Shown: positions 18,476 through 27,769, counted from the stretch's first letter. The stretch: DNA of 38,817 bases from Bacillota bacterium (GCA_023442495.1 JAEZZB010000017.1:1-38817), one strand, 5' to 3'. Translations and numbers: made by a program. The notes: generated from the sequence alone by a model not told the origin.

Positions 18476-19168
18476 ATGAAAGAACATATACTTATTGTTG
18501 AAGATGAATTAGGAATAGCAACAATGGAAAAAAACTACCTTGAAAAATCCGGTTTTCAAACTACAATGGCACATGATGGAAATGAAGCTGTAAACTTATT
18601 TTATAAGCATAATTTTGATCTAATACTTCTAGATTTAATGATTCCAAAACTTTCTGGAGAACAAGTTTTAACCTTAATAAGGGAAGAATCTGATATTCCA
18701 ATAATTCTCGTAACAGCTAAAGTAAATGAAAATGATGTTTTACAAGGTTTTAGATCTGGTGCTGATGATTATATTAAAAAACCATTTTCTGGTAATGAAT
18801 TAGTGGAAAGAGTTAAAGCCGTTTTAAGAAGATCTAAAACTAATAGCTCTAATGTTATAGTTTCGAAAGATGGAAGACTTAAAGTAGATATTGAAAATAA
18901 TAGAGTATTAAAAGATGGTGTAGAAATTCCTTTTACTAAAAACGAACTTCTAATCATTCAAACTCTATACTCTAATCCAATGAAGACTTTTACTAGAAAT
19001 GAAATTATAGAAATTTCTTTTGGTTATGATTATGATGCATTTGATAGAGCTGTAGATACTCATATTAAAAATATCAGACAAAAAGTTGAAGACAATCCTA
19101 AAGATCAACATTATATACGCACTATTTATGGACTTGGGTATAAAGCTGGTGATGTAGATGAAACTTAG
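18476..19168 (+). CDS. OmpR/PhoB-family response regulator
   Basis: Receiver domain (about 1-118) with the acidic pocket EDE (9-11), phosphoacceptor Asp53 in LLDLMIPK, the conserved Thr in VTAK, and Lys in KKPF. A C-terminal winged-helix DNA-binding domain follows (about 128-228) with RAVDTHIKNIRQKVED and the terminal IRTIYGLGYK. Length (230) is standard. It overlaps the kinase gene by 11 bases, so the two form a cognate pair. The target genes cannot be read from this sequence; the PBP1A gene just upstream makes an envelope role possible. Confidence 0.95.
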   Translation: MKEHILIVEDELGIATMEKNYLEKSGFQTTMAHDGNEAVNLFYKHNFDLILLDLMIPKLSGEQVLTLIREESDIPIILVTAKVNENDVLQGFRSGADDYIKKPFSGNELVERVKAVLRRSKTNSSNVIVSKDGRLKVDIENNRVLKDGVEIPFTKNELLIIQTLYSNPMKTFTRNEIIEISFGYDYDAFDRAVDTHIKNIRQKVEDNPKDQHYIRTIYGLGYKAGDVDET

Positions 19169-20486
19169 TTCAAAGCTGAATAAATACTTTATAATTTTAC
19201 TTATAATAACAATTTTAGTTTCAGCTTTTACATCAATATATATTTTCAGTAATTCTTTTGAACGTTTTGCTAATATTGAAAGAAAACAAAAATTTGATCT
19301 TATATCTGAAGATTTAAACAGGATATCTAGACTTGATGATGGACTAAATCCTACAATATTACAAATATATGCAGAAAGTGAAGATATATATATTAAAGTA
19401 TTTGATAAATATAAAAAATTAGTATTTGAATATGATGGAATAAAAAGAGAAACTAGAGATAAAAAATTAAATTTCTTAAAAATTAAATATAATTTAGTAA
19501 ATCAAAATAACAAGGCTATAGGCTATTTAGAAATTGAATATCCAGATAATATATTTGAATATGATGAAGGAATACGTCAATTTAGAAAGGAAATGGTTAG
19601 AAACTTCTCTTTGGTATTTATACTTTTAACAATATTAGGTTCAATATCAATACTATTTGTAAGTAAAACTATTACAGATCCTATCACATATATCAAAAAT
19701 CAATCCAATAAGATTAGAAATAGAAATTATGATATTCAAAGGAAAAATTTCGATATATATGAACTAGATGAATTAAGTGCAGATATTTCATATCTTGCTA
19801 CTTCACTAAGTTTACAAGATAAATATAGACTAGATTATGCCAAAGATATTGCACATGAACTTAGAACTCCTCTAACTAATCTTATGCTCCATTTAGATGG
19901 TATCAAGGATGACGTAATTGAAGCTGATGACGATACAGTAGACTTACTATTATCAGAAACAAAAAGATTATCTTCAATGATAAATAATTTGGAAGCAAGC
20001 TTTAGTTCAAATGAAAATATGACAAAATTAGATATTGAAAAAGTAGATTTGTCACAATTGCTTAAGATAGTTTCATCATCTTTTATTCCTTTAATTCAGG
20101 AATATAATATTGAACTTGAAACCTATTTTGTTGATGATGTAGAAATAGATACTGATATCAATAAATTCAAACAAGTCTTATCAAATATAATTTCTAATGC
20201 AATAAAAGCAATTGAAACTAATGGAAAGATAATCATAACTCAAAGACATTTTAAAAATAGAGAAGTTATAAGTATTGAGGATAACGGAGTAGGCATTGAT
20301 AAGGAAAATATAGAACATATTTTTGAAAGATTCTATAGAGTTGACAATGTAAGAAATACAAAAGTAAGTGGACATGGTCTAGGCCTATCAATAGTTAAAA
20401 CATATATAGATCTACTAGGTTATAATATCAGTGTAAATTCTACCCTAGGGAAAGGAACTGAATTTATAATTACAATACCACATTAA
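19158..20486 (+). CDS. Membrane sensor histidine kinase
   Basis: Two transmembrane helices (about 10-31 and 150-168) flank an extracytoplasmic sensor region of about 118 residues, followed by HAMP (about 170-222). The DHp domain has the phospho-acceptor His233 in DIAHELRTPLTN. The catalytic domain shows N box NIISNAIKAIE, G1 DNGVGID, F box ERFYRVD and G2 GHGLGLSIV. All boxes are intact, so it should be an active kinase for the upstream regulator. The start at 19158 is inside the end of the regulator gene. The ligand is unknown. Confidence 0.95.
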   Translation: MKLSSKLNKYFIILLIITILVSAFTSIYIFSNSFERFANIERKQKFDLISEDLNRISRLDDGLNPTILQIYAESEDIYIKVFDKYKKLVFEYDGIKRETRDKKLNFLKIKYNLVNQNNKAIGYLEIEYPDNIFEYDEGIRQFRKEMVRNFSLVFILLTILGSISILFVSKTITDPITYIKNQSNKIRNRNYDIQRKNFDIYELDELSADISYLATSLSLQDKYRLDYAKDIAHELRTPLTNLMLHLDGIKDDVIEADDDTVDLLLSETKRLSSMINNLEASFSSNENMTKLDIEKVDLSQLLKIVSSSFIPLIQEYNIELETYFVDDVEIDTDINKFKQVLSNIISNAIKAIETNGKIIITQRHFKNREVISIEDNGVGIDKENIEHIFERFYRVDNVRNTKVSGHGLGLSIVKTYIDLLGYNISVNSTLGKGTEFIITIPH

Positions 20487-20490
20487 AATA

Positions 20491-20532
20491 ACTACAATTC
20501 ATTAGCTTATAACTAATAGAATTGTAGTTTTA
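20491..20532 (+). terminator. Terminator after the histidine kinase, possibly bidirectional
   Basis: Perfect 10-bp outer stem ACTACAATTC (20491-20500)/GAATTGTAGT (20519-20528), with an inner ATTAG/CTAAT pair, followed by TTTATT. The MATE gene converges from the other side, so it may serve both strands. Confidence 0.8.
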
Positions 20533-20608
20533 TTATGTTCTAATTGATTTACTCTAAATCTTAAAATTAAAATGATACTATTTTATATTTAATATCGAAA
20601 AGAAAATG

Positions 20609-21970
20609 TTATTTCGAAACTTCCCTATCCAGCTTTCTATACTCTATTCGCAAGAATATAAAGGCGAATAATCCTTTAAATATTGAAGAGATAGTAATTG
20701 CAAGCCATACGCCTTGATATTCAAAATATGGCATTAATATTAGTGATAATGGTATTCTAGCTATATTAAATACTGTTGAAATAATTGATTGAATATAAGT
20801 TTTCCCAATACCATAAAATACTCCGGAAGCTCCTATTTCAAAAGCCATTCCTAGTTGTGACATGGATAATATCAATAGATATTGAGCTCCCATTTCTATT
20901 GTTCTTAAATCATCTGGTAAGAATATTTTGAATAATTGATATCTAAATACTCCTATAATAAATGTTCCTATTAAACCAACTGCTACAATTACAGCCATGG
21001 ATTGTTTTATTACTTCTTTTAATCTATCATATAATTTCGCACCAAAGTTTTGACCTGTAAACGCTGTAATTCCTACTTGTAAACCATCTGCTGTCCTCCA
21101 TGTTATAGATTCAACCATAGAGCCTATTGAATAAGCAGCGATAGGTCCTGAGCCATAATTTGACATATATTTCATCAATATACCAGTGATAGAAGAATGC
21201 ATAAAGGACATAAATCCTACAGGGAAACCTTTTTTAAATTTACTGTAAATATTATCTAAATGAATCTTACCATTAATTATACCTGTATATATTTCATTTT
21301 TTGATTTTATTATGTCTACAGTAAATATTATAAACACAACTAGTTGCGCAAATACTGACGCCAATGCAGCACCTGAAACACCTAAAGATTTAATTGGTCC
21401 CCACCCAAATATTAATATAGGATCAACAAAGATATTTAATACAAGTCCCATAACATTAGCAACAAATGGAAAAAAACTATTTCCCACACTATTATATATA
21501 TTGGAAAAGGTCATATTAAGACCATTTATTATAAATCCAAGTGCAAATATTGTTAAATATGATTTTGCCATGCTATGAACTTGGTCTGTTAAACTATAAA
21601 AGTTTAAGATATTATCTGTAAAGCCAATTATTATTGATGTAAATAATCCAACAACTATGAATATTAAAACTAAACCATTTTTTATAGTATCATTAAGTCT
21701 TTTTGTATGACCACTTCCATATTCTTGAGCAACAAATACGGACGTTCCAACCCTTGCAATATCTGCAATAGATGAAGCCATCCATACAAAATATCCTACT
21801 GAACCTGTAGCTGCTACTGCATCAGTCCCTAGTCGTCCTAGCCAAGCTGTATCCGTAAGATTGTATGCCATATTGATAAAAGATGTAGCCATTAAAGGAG
21901 CACTCAAAAGAATTAAATTCTTTAGAATGCTCCCATCAGTTAAATTGAGTTTTCTATTAATTGATTTCAT
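20609..21970 (-). CDS. MATE-family efflux transporter
   Basis: Multidrug and toxic compound extrusion (MATE) protein, a cation-coupled exporter with twelve predicted transmembrane segments in two homologous halves. The N-terminal ILKNLILLSAPLMATSFINMAYNLTD region, MatE-type GLNMTFSNIYNSVGNSF and the second-half repeat are present. I prefer the ATG at 21970 (453 residues); a start at 21997 would overlap coaX by 41 bases. Neither SD is strong, so this is uncertain. It is the last gene of the rqcP-to-coaX run. The substrate cannot be inferred. Confidence 0.92.
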   Translation of the reverse strand: MKSINRKLNLTDGSILKNLILLSAPLMATSFINMAYNLTDTAWLGRLGTDAVAATGSVGYFVWMASSIADIARVGTSVFVAQEYGSGHTKRLNDTIKNGLVLIFIVVGLFTSIIIGFTDNILNFYSLTDQVHSMAKSYLTIFALGFIINGLNMTFSNIYNSVGNSFFPFVANVMGLVLNIFVDPILIFGWGPIKSLGVSGAALASVFAQLVVFIIFTVDIIKSKNEIYTGIINGKIHLDNIYSKFKKGFPVGFMSFMHSSITGILMKYMSNYGSGPIAAYSIGSMVESITWRTADGLQVGITAFTGQNFGAKLYDRLKEVIKQSMAVIVAVGLIGTFIIGVFRYQLFKIFLPDDLRTIEMGAQYLLILSMSQLGMAFEIGASGVFYGIGKTYIQSIISTVFNIARIPLSLILMPYFEYQGVWLAITISSIFKGLFAFIFLRIEYRKLDREVSK

Positions 21971-22754
21971 ACTTTCTACTTTCAATCGTCTTTTCATATA
22001 TAATTCTCATACCTTCAAGAGTGATATCTTTATCATTTCTTTGAATATATTTTGAATTTTGGGTTATCATTTCTGAATATCCACCAGTAGCTATAATACT
22101 AACATCTTCTTTATCTTCACCCAATTCTAATAATATTTGTTCAATTACATTATCTATTAAACCTATAAATCCATAAAATAAACCTGATTTCATAGCATCA
22201 ACCGTAGATTTTCCAATTGCATTCTTAGGTTTATTTACTTCGATTCTTGGTAGTTTAGAAGTTCTCTCAAATAAAGCTTCTGAAGCAATTCCAAGACCAG
22301 GTGAAATAGCTCCTCCAAGATATTCTCCCTTTCTACTAACTACATCAAATGTAACTGCTGTTCCCATATCAATTAGGATTGCAGGTAATCTGTAATGTTC
22401 AACCATAGCTACTGAGTTAGCAATTCTGTCAGCACCTACTTCACGAGGATTGTCATGTTTTATAGGCACTCCTGTTCTTGTATTTTCCCCTACAACGACA
22501 GGTATGTGATTTAAATATTTCTTACATAGTTTTTTAAATGTTTGTTGTAATGTAGGAACAACAGATGCAATTACTACATCTTTTATATCATCAGACTTTA
22601 TATTTTCATGAGCTAATATGGATTCAATTTGAGATCCATATTCATCGTCTGTTTTAGTTTGCCTTGTTTCAAGTCTCCAAGATTTTATTTTTTTTTCTCT
22701 TTCATAGATACCTAAAACAACATTTGTATTTCCAATATCAATTAGTAAAATCAT
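21957..22754 (-). CDS. coaX: Type III pantothenate kinase
   Basis: CoaX phosphorylates pantothenate in the first step of coenzyme A synthesis. ASKHA-fold motifs are clear: LLIDIGNTNVVLGIYE (phosphate loop with Asp6), GVPIKHDNPREVGADRIAN, and IDMGTAVTFDVV. The 265-residue length is typical. It starts 4 bases inside the end of the ECF substrate-binding gene, which probably imports pantothenate. Position downstream of tilS-ftsH matches Bacillus, where coaX follows ftsH. Confidence 0.97.
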   Translation of the reverse strand: MILLIDIGNTNVVLGIYEREKKIKSWRLETRQTKTDDEYGSQIESILAHENIKSDDIKDVVIASVVPTLQQTFKKLCKKYLNHIPVVVGENTRTGVPIKHDNPREVGADRIANSVAMVEHYRLPAILIDMGTAVTFDVVSRKGEYLGGAISPGLGIASEALFERTSKLPRIEVNKPKNAIGKSTVDAMKSGLFYGFIGLIDNVIEQILLELGEDKEDVSIIATGGYSEMITQNSKYIQRNDKDITLEGMRIIYEKTIESRKYEIN

Positions 22755-23329
22755 ATCTTTCCCTTATTATACTTTAATAATGCATTAGCTATTGGTGTTG
22801 CAATTATCATTGCGATAATCATTTCTACTACTCCGTGTGTAACTGCTATATATCCTATTACTGCAAATGCACTTTGCCCTACTTTGCCAGTAGCTTCTAA
22901 ATAATCTTTTGCATATAGTATATATATCATACCAAGTACACCAATCGTATTTACTATTGACCCTATACCTGCTGGAATTAGATTTTGCAAATTGTATTTC
23001 CAATTTTTATTTCTAAGACCATCTGCCATTAATCCTGAAAATAACCCGATAAGTATTCTTGGTAATACTGAAACAAGCGGGTTAATAAATATAAATGATG
23101 TAATATTTGGTCTAATTAAAGAATTTAAAAGTGATGATACTCCAAATACTCCACCTATTACAGCTCCTAACTTTGGTCCTTTAACTATCGCTAGTATGAT
23201 AACTGGGATATGCACTAATGTTGCATTCATAAATGGTAGCGGTATATAACCAAGTCCTGGTATAGCTAACATAACAATAATAATTGCTGACATTAAACCT
23301 AATAATGTAATATCTTTAGTATTTTTCAT
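22751..23329 (-). CDS. ECF transporter S component, probably pantothenate-specific (PanT-like)
   Basis: A 192-residue integral membrane protein with about six hydrophobic segments, matching the S (substrate-binding) subunits of energy-coupling factor transporters. Typical features are the N-terminal TLLGLMSAI stretch and loops with VHIPVIILAIVKGPKLGAVIGG. S components work with a shared EcfA/A'/T module encoded elsewhere. Specificity is inferred from the 4-base overlap with coaX, which uses pantothenate. It has a good SD (CGGAGG). A short inverted repeat (CTGGT/ACCAG) lies in the leader; I see no known riboswitch. Confidence 0.85.
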   Translation of the reverse strand: MKNTKDITLLGLMSAIIIVMLAIPGLGYIPLPFMNATLVHIPVIILAIVKGPKLGAVIGGVFGVSSLLNSLIRPNITSFIFINPLVSVLPRILIGLFSGLMADGLRNKNWKYNLQNLIPAGIGSIVNTIGVLGMIYILYAKDYLEATGKVGQSAFAVIGYIAVTHGVVEMIIAMIIATPIANALLKYNKGKI

Positions 23330-23388
23330 AATTACCTCCGATCTGGTTCATTAAAGATACCAGTCATTTTTTTATTTCTTAAACTATA

Positions 23389-23904
23389 TTATTTTTTTAA
23401 TTTATATTTTTTGAATAAATCTTGTATTAAACTTGCTTCTTCTTTTTTTATTCTGAAAAATCCAGTTTTTTCGTCAATACCAGATTTATATAAAACAGAT
23501 ACTTCGCCCCTTTCTTTATCAATTTGCCATTTTTTTAATTGGTCCCATTCAATCCATTTTGAATCTGCTACAAATCCATTGCTTGCTATAACATTTTTTG
23601 TCATAGATTCAATGGTTAAAGCTATAGATAAAACTAACATTAAAACACCGCTTAAAATCATTCCTTGAATTAAATTATAAATACCAAGTCCTGCTATTAA
23701 AAATAATAGTATACTCATCATTTTATTGTTTTGCTTTGTAACCTTGTATACTTCTCCTGTTGCATTTTTATTAGCTTTGATTGTTGCAAATGATCTATAT
23801 AGAAAATATCCAGTAAGCGCTAAATAAAGAACAACAAGTAAACCTTCTCCACCAAAGATACTATTTGAGTTTTGATTATTTTGATTAGCTAATATCATAA
23901 ACAT
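23389..23904 (-). CDS. Small membrane protein of unknown function downstream of ftsH
   Basis: I do not recognise a named gene. With the start at 23904 (171 residues) the ATG follows the ftsH stop by one base and uses the SD AAGGAG inside the end of ftsH; a longer frame from 23949 lacks such support. Three hydrophobic segments are visible: about 20-36, and a pair at about 62-77 and 80-97. The C-terminal cytoplasmic half (about 105-171) holds a beta-rich pattern with WIEWDQLKKWQID and RIKKEEASLIQDLFKKY. This resembles the PH-like or DUF5673-like tails found on small Bacillota membrane proteins; that family link is tentative. Coupling to ftsH suggests it is made with the membrane protease. Confidence 0.8.
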   Translation of the reverse strand: MFMILANQNNQNSNSIFGGEGLLVVLYLALTGYFLYRSFATIKANKNATGEVYKVTKQNNKMMSILLFLIAGLGIYNLIQGMILSGVLMLVLSIALTIESMTKNVIASNGFVADSKWIEWDQLKKWQIDKERGEVSVLYKSGIDEKTGFFRIKKEEASLIQDLFKKYKLKK

Positions 23905-23905
23905 A

Positions 23906-25828
23906 TTATTCTCCTTCAATTGTATTATCTTTATTTTCAACATTTTCATTATTAATAGCTTTATTTTCGGATTTAATTAACTCTTCCACATCTTCTGAAT
24001 AATCATCCCCAACAATAGTATATTTCTTAGCTATTTCAACATATTTTTCTCTTCTTATGGTTTCTTCATTTAATAATGTTTGAGCTAATTCTTCTAAGAA
24101 TTCTCTATTATTTACAATAATTTCTTTTGCTTTTTCATAAGCATTTTTAATTAAATCTGTAACTTCTTTATCAATTATAACAGCTGTTTGTTCAGAATAA
24201 TGATCTCCTTTTGAGTAATTATCTCCACCTAAAAATACATTTCCAGATCCATCATCATATTGTATAGGTCCTAATGAATCACTAAAACCATATGTTTTAA
24301 TCATAGCTCTTGCAATAGCAGTAGCTCTTTCAATATCATTTGAAGCGCCTGTTGAAATATCTCCAAGTACCACTTCTTCCGCAGCTCTACCTCCAAGTAA
24401 TGCTACTAATCTATTGGTCATTTCAGTCTTTGTCCTAAATGATTTATCTTCTTCTGGTAAATAAGCTGTAAATCCTCCAGCATCTCCTCTTGGAATTATA
24501 GTTATTATATGAACAGGATCTAGTCCTTTTATAATCTCTGCAGTTACTGCGTGTCCAGCTTCATGATATGCTGTTAAAACTCTTTCTTTTTGAATAACAA
24601 CTCTTGATTTCTTTTCAGGACCTGCCATTATTCTAATGGCAGCTTCTTCAAGTAAATTAGGAGTGATTTCATCTTGTCTATTTCTAGCTGCTAGCAATGC
24701 TGCCTCATTTGTTAAGTTTTCAAGTTCTGCTGGTGAAAAACCTGCAGTTGATTTTGCAATTGCATTTAAATCTACTTTAGAAGAAAGATTTTTATTTTTA
24801 GTATGAACTTTTAGCATTTCTTCTCTTTCACGAACATCTGGCATAGAAATTTGAATTGTTCTATCAAATCTACCAGGTCTTAATAATGCTGGATCTAATA
24901 TATCAGGTCTATTAGTTGCAGCAATAATAATTACGCCTTCATTTTTTGAGAATCCATCCATTTCTACTAAAAGTTGGTTAAGTGTTTGTTCTCTTTCATC
25001 ATGTCCTCCACCTAAACCAGATCCTCTTTTACGACCCACAGCATCTATTTCATCTATGAAAATAATACATGGAGAATTCTTTTTAGCTTCTTGGAACATA
25101 TCTCTTACCCTTGATGCCCCAACACCTACAAACATCTCAACAAAATCTGAACCAGATATACTGTAAAATGGAACATTTGCTTCGCCTGCTACTGCCTTTG
25201 AAATAAAAGTCTTACCTGTACCAGGAGAACCAACTAATAATACACCTTTTGGTATTCTTGCACCTTGTTCGACATATCTTTTAGGATTTTTTAAAAAATC
25301 AACTAGTTCTGCCATCTCTTCTTTTTCTTCTTTTAAGCCTGCAACATCCTTAAAGTTTATAGTGTTGTTTTTGTCAAGATGTAAGCTTGCTCTACTCTTA
25401 CCAAATTTCATTGCCTGATTATTTGAATTAGCTCCCTTTGCTACAAACATAAATAGTATGAATCCCATACCTGCCAGCATAATAAATGATGGTAAAAAAT
25501 TCATAATATAATTATTTTTATTCTGAGCTAAGCCTACATACTGAATTTGATTATTCTCTACTTTTTCTTTTAAATACTCATCATAAAAATTTGCTTGGAA
25601 TTCTATAGGTAATTCTGTTGTATATTTTTGATTATTCTTAGTAATAATTTCAACGCTACTACCTTGTGTAGTAACATTAGTAACACTATCTGAATCAATA
25701 AACTTTAGCAATTCATTTACACTTATATTATTTGTAGTATTAAATAATCTGCTAAATAGACTTACTATTAATACAAACATCAATACCATAGATAATAAAG
25801 GCATAAAATTCTGTCTTTTTTTATTCAT
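23906..25828 (-). CDS. ftsH: ATP-dependent zinc metalloprotease FtsH
   Basis: Membrane-bound AAA+ protease that extracts and degrades membrane and regulatory proteins. Two transmembrane helices (about 8-28 and 108-130) flank a small extracytoplasmic domain. The AAA module has Walker A GSPGTGKT (200-207), Walker B IIFIDEID and the second-region-of-homology arginines. The M41 peptidase domain carries HEAGH (422-426). Length (640) is normal. It overlaps tilS by 8 bases, with AAAGGA as SD. In Bacillus the order is also tilS-(hpt)-ftsH-coaX; hpt is missing here. Confidence 0.98.
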   Translation of the reverse strand: MNKKRQNFMPLLSMVLMFVLIVSLFSRLFNTTNNISVNELLKFIDSDSVTNVTTQGSSVEIITKNNQKYTTELPIEFQANFYDEYLKEKVENNQIQYVGLAQNKNNYIMNFLPSFIMLAGMGFILFMFVAKGANSNNQAMKFGKSRASLHLDKNNTINFKDVAGLKEEKEEMAELVDFLKNPKRYVEQGARIPKGVLLVGSPGTGKTFISKAVAGEANVPFYSISGSDFVEMFVGVGASRVRDMFQEAKKNSPCIIFIDEIDAVGRKRGSGLGGGHDEREQTLNQLLVEMDGFSKNEGVIIIAATNRPDILDPALLRPGRFDRTIQISMPDVREREEMLKVHTKNKNLSSKVDLNAIAKSTAGFSPAELENLTNEAALLAARNRQDEITPNLLEEAAIRIMAGPEKKSRVVIQKERVLTAYHEAGHAVTAEIIKGLDPVHIITIIPRGDAGGFTAYLPEEDKSFRTKTEMTNRLVALLGGRAAEEVVLGDISTGASNDIERATAIARAMIKTYGFSDSLGPIQYDDGSGNVFLGGDNYSKGDHYSEQTAVIIDKEVTDLIKNAYEKAKEIIVNNREFLEELAQTLLNEETIRREKYVEIAKKYTIVGDDYSEDVEELIKSENKAINNENVENKDNTIEGE

Positions 25829-27095
25829 TATTTATCCTTTCAATTATTATTTCTGTGTTTTCTAAATTCGTTTTATATATATTTCCTATAAATTTAATTT
25901 CTCTATCCATTTCAATTATTGGAATATAATCTCTTTCATATTTGTCAATTTTCATATCAATAAGAAAATCCTTAACTTTCTTAGTAGAATTTTTTAATTT
26001 GATTCTATCTCCATTTTTTCTTTTTCTAATTATTATGTCATTATTTAAATTTTTTATATTTATTAAATAATCATTAACTCTTATTTTACCATCTTTTTTT
26101 ATTATAAAGTCTTTTTCCAAATCATTTTTTATTATTTTTCTAATTATAAAATTATTAAATGAATTATAAAAAATTATTCCATTTATTGTTAAATCGACAC
26201 CTTTTTTTGATTTAATGATTTTTAATATTTCATCATAATGCGAATTTGTAAAATTATAATTATTATGAATCCTATCTAAAAGATTTCTAATTATCAATGT
26301 TTTTTCATAGTCATTATAATAATTTAATTTTATTGAATCTATAATTATATAATTATTTACTTGTTTACTTATTTGATTTATAATATTACCAATTTCATTT
26401 TCTACAAATCTATTATTTAATATCGAAAAATTAGATAGTTTAGAAATAGATTCATGAATATTGCTATTGTATTCTTTTTTAATTAATGGAATTAATTCAT
26501 TTCTAATTTTATTCCTCGTATAAATATTTTCATAATTAGTATGATCCTGTCTGTAATCGATACTGTTTTTTGAAGAATAATCTAATATTTTTTTCTTAGA
26601 AATATAAATTAATGGTCTAAGAATTTCATAATTATCTTTTTTTTCATATTCTTTAATGCCTTCCAGACCAGTTAAACCTGTACCCCTAATTATACGCATA
26701 ATTATAGTTTCAACATTATCGTCAAGATTGTGGGCAAAAACTAAAATATAATTAGGATTATTTGAAATAATGCTTTCAAATAGATTCATTCTGAGTATTC
26801 TTCCAGCTTCCTCAATTGACACATCATGATTATCTCTATATTCATACATTGAATACGCCTTTGAATGAAATACTAAATTGTTTTTTATTGAAAAATCTTC
26901 AACAAATTCTTTATCTTTTGTAGATTCTCCATCTCTAGTTAAATGATCAAAATTAGCTACTTCTATATCTAAATTTAATATATTTCTCAATTTTACTAAA
27001 TCATGAAGTAGAGTCATAGAATCTACTCCACCAGAAACTGCAGCTAAAACTTTTTTATTTTTTAAAATATCATAATACTTCTCTTGAATTAGCAT
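25821..27095 (-). CDS. tilS: tRNA(Ile)-lysidine synthase
   Basis: TilS attaches lysine to C34 of the tRNA-Ile with a CAU anticodon so that it reads AUA. The N-terminal PP-loop ATPase motif SGGVDS is at residues 21-26, with the conserved NFDHLTRDGESTKDKEF and HNLDDNVETIIMRI following. The C-terminal half contains the GDRIKLKNSTKKVKDFLIDMKI motif typical of the TilS C-terminal domain. AUA is a common codon in an AT-rich genome, so the enzyme is expected to be essential. It follows divIC by 20 bases. Confidence 0.96.
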   Translation of the reverse strand: MLIQEKYYDILKNKKVLAAVSGGVDSMTLLHDLVKLRNILNLDIEVANFDHLTRDGESTKDKEFVEDFSIKNNLVFHSKAYSMYEYRDNHDVSIEEAGRILRMNLFESIISNNPNYILVFAHNLDDNVETIIMRIIRGTGLTGLEGIKEYEKKDNYEILRPLIYISKKKILDYSSKNSIDYRQDHTNYENIYTRNKIRNELIPLIKKEYNSNIHESISKLSNFSILNNRFVENEIGNIINQISKQVNNYIIIDSIKLNYYNDYEKTLIIRNLLDRIHNNYNFTNSHYDEILKIIKSKKGVDLTINGIIFYNSFNNFIIRKIIKNDLEKDFIIKKDGKIRVNDYLINIKNLNNDIIIRKRKNGDRIKLKNSTKKVKDFLIDMKIDKYERDYIPIIEMDREIKFIGNIYKTNLENTEIIIERINNE

Positions 27096-27115
27096 GATTC
27101 CCCACTATATTTGCT

Positions 27116-27493
27116 TTACTGATTATTAGTTTCACTGATTGATTCTTCATCAGTTTCTTTATTGCTTTCTTCATCAGGATTTATATATATTTTTTCATCC
27201 TTTTTAATCATACCTAAGTCTTTTCTAGCCTTTTCTTCAATATATTCTAGAGAATTTACTACACTTATTTCCTTAACTAAATCTTCTATTTTATTTTTCA
27301 TATTTTGCTGTTTTGCTTGTAAAAGTTGATATTCTTTATTTAAATTAGCTATTTTTATTTTTTGTCTAACAAATGTAACAATTAGAAAAATACTAATAAT
27401 CGTTGAAATAAAAAACAGAATATTTAATAGTCTATTAGATTTTCTAAATCTTCTATATTTTTCACTTTTTCTTTGTCTTTGTCTATTTTCCAT
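27116..27493 (-). CDS. divIC: DivIC/FtsB-like septum formation initiator
   Basis: Small bitopic protein: a basic N-terminus, one membrane helix (about residues 22-43), then a coiled coil (about 45-85) ending in EYIEEKARKDLGMIKKDEKIY, the DivIC/FtsB signature. It partners FtsL and DivIB in the divisome. I start it at the ATG at 27493 (125 residues), which has GAAGGA 8 bases upstream, not at a TTG at 27508. It lies 4 bases after rqcP. The C-terminal 25 residues are Glu/Ser/Thr-rich. No spoIIE separates it from tilS, unlike in spore formers. Confidence 0.88.
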   Translation of the reverse strand: MENRQRQRKSEKYRRFRKSNRLLNILFFISTIISIFLIVTFVRQKIKIANLNKEYQLLQAKQQNMKNKIEDLVKEISVVNSLEYIEEKARKDLGMIKKDEKIYINPDEESNKETDEESISETNNQ

Positions 27494-27497
27494 TAAA

Positions 27498-27743
27498 TTA
27501 TCCTTCAATCACTCTAAATAAATCATCAGCGTTGCTTTTATTTGTATTTTCTTTTAATGATAAAACTTCAAATTTCACGATCTTATCTCCAAATTGAATT
27601 TCTATAATATCTCCTATTTTAACTTCTGTCCCTGGTTTAGCAACAACTGAATTGATTTGAACTCTACCGCTTTCACATGCAATTTTAGCAACAGTTCTTC
27701 TCTTAATTATTCTAGAGTTTTTTAAAAACTTATCAATTCTCAT
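27498..27743 (-). CDS. rqcP: S4-domain RNA-binding protein RqcP
   Basis: An 81-residue protein made almost wholly of an S4 RNA-binding domain, opening MRIDKFLKNSRIIKRRT with ESGRVQINSVVAKPGTEVKIGDIIEI following. This is the RqcP/YlmH-Hsp15 type that acts with RqcH in ribosome-associated quality control (alanine tailing of stalled chains); the family also binds 50S-peptidyl-tRNA complexes. I start at 27743 because GGAGGG lies just before that ATG; a start at 27758 would lose the SD. It leads the divIC-tilS-ftsH operon, the same position as in Bacillus (yabO). Confidence 0.9.
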   Translation of the reverse strand: MRIDKFLKNSRIIKRRTVAKIACESGRVQINSVVAKPGTEVKIGDIIEIQFGDKIVKFEVLSLKENTNKSNADDLFRVIEG

Positions 27744-27760
27744 ATGCCCTCCATTCAAAT

Positions 27761-27769
27761 ATTATAACA
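27761..27769 (-). promoter_or_regulatory. Extended -10 promoter of rqcP-divIC-tilS-ftsH
   Basis: Minus-strand TGTTATAAT, with the hexamer at 27766-27761. The predicted leader to the rqcP ATG is only about 11 bases, just enough for the SD. Confidence 0.6.

Noticed and set aside
23332..23367. Eleven-codon upstream ORF before the ECF transporter gene taken as a leader peptide gene
   Set aside because: No SD before its ATG and no run of regulatory codons; kept only as a possibility in the findings.
23330..23388. Riboswitch upstream of the ECF S component
   Set aside because: The leader is under 60 bases, has only a 5-bp hairpin, and matches no riboswitch class that I know.
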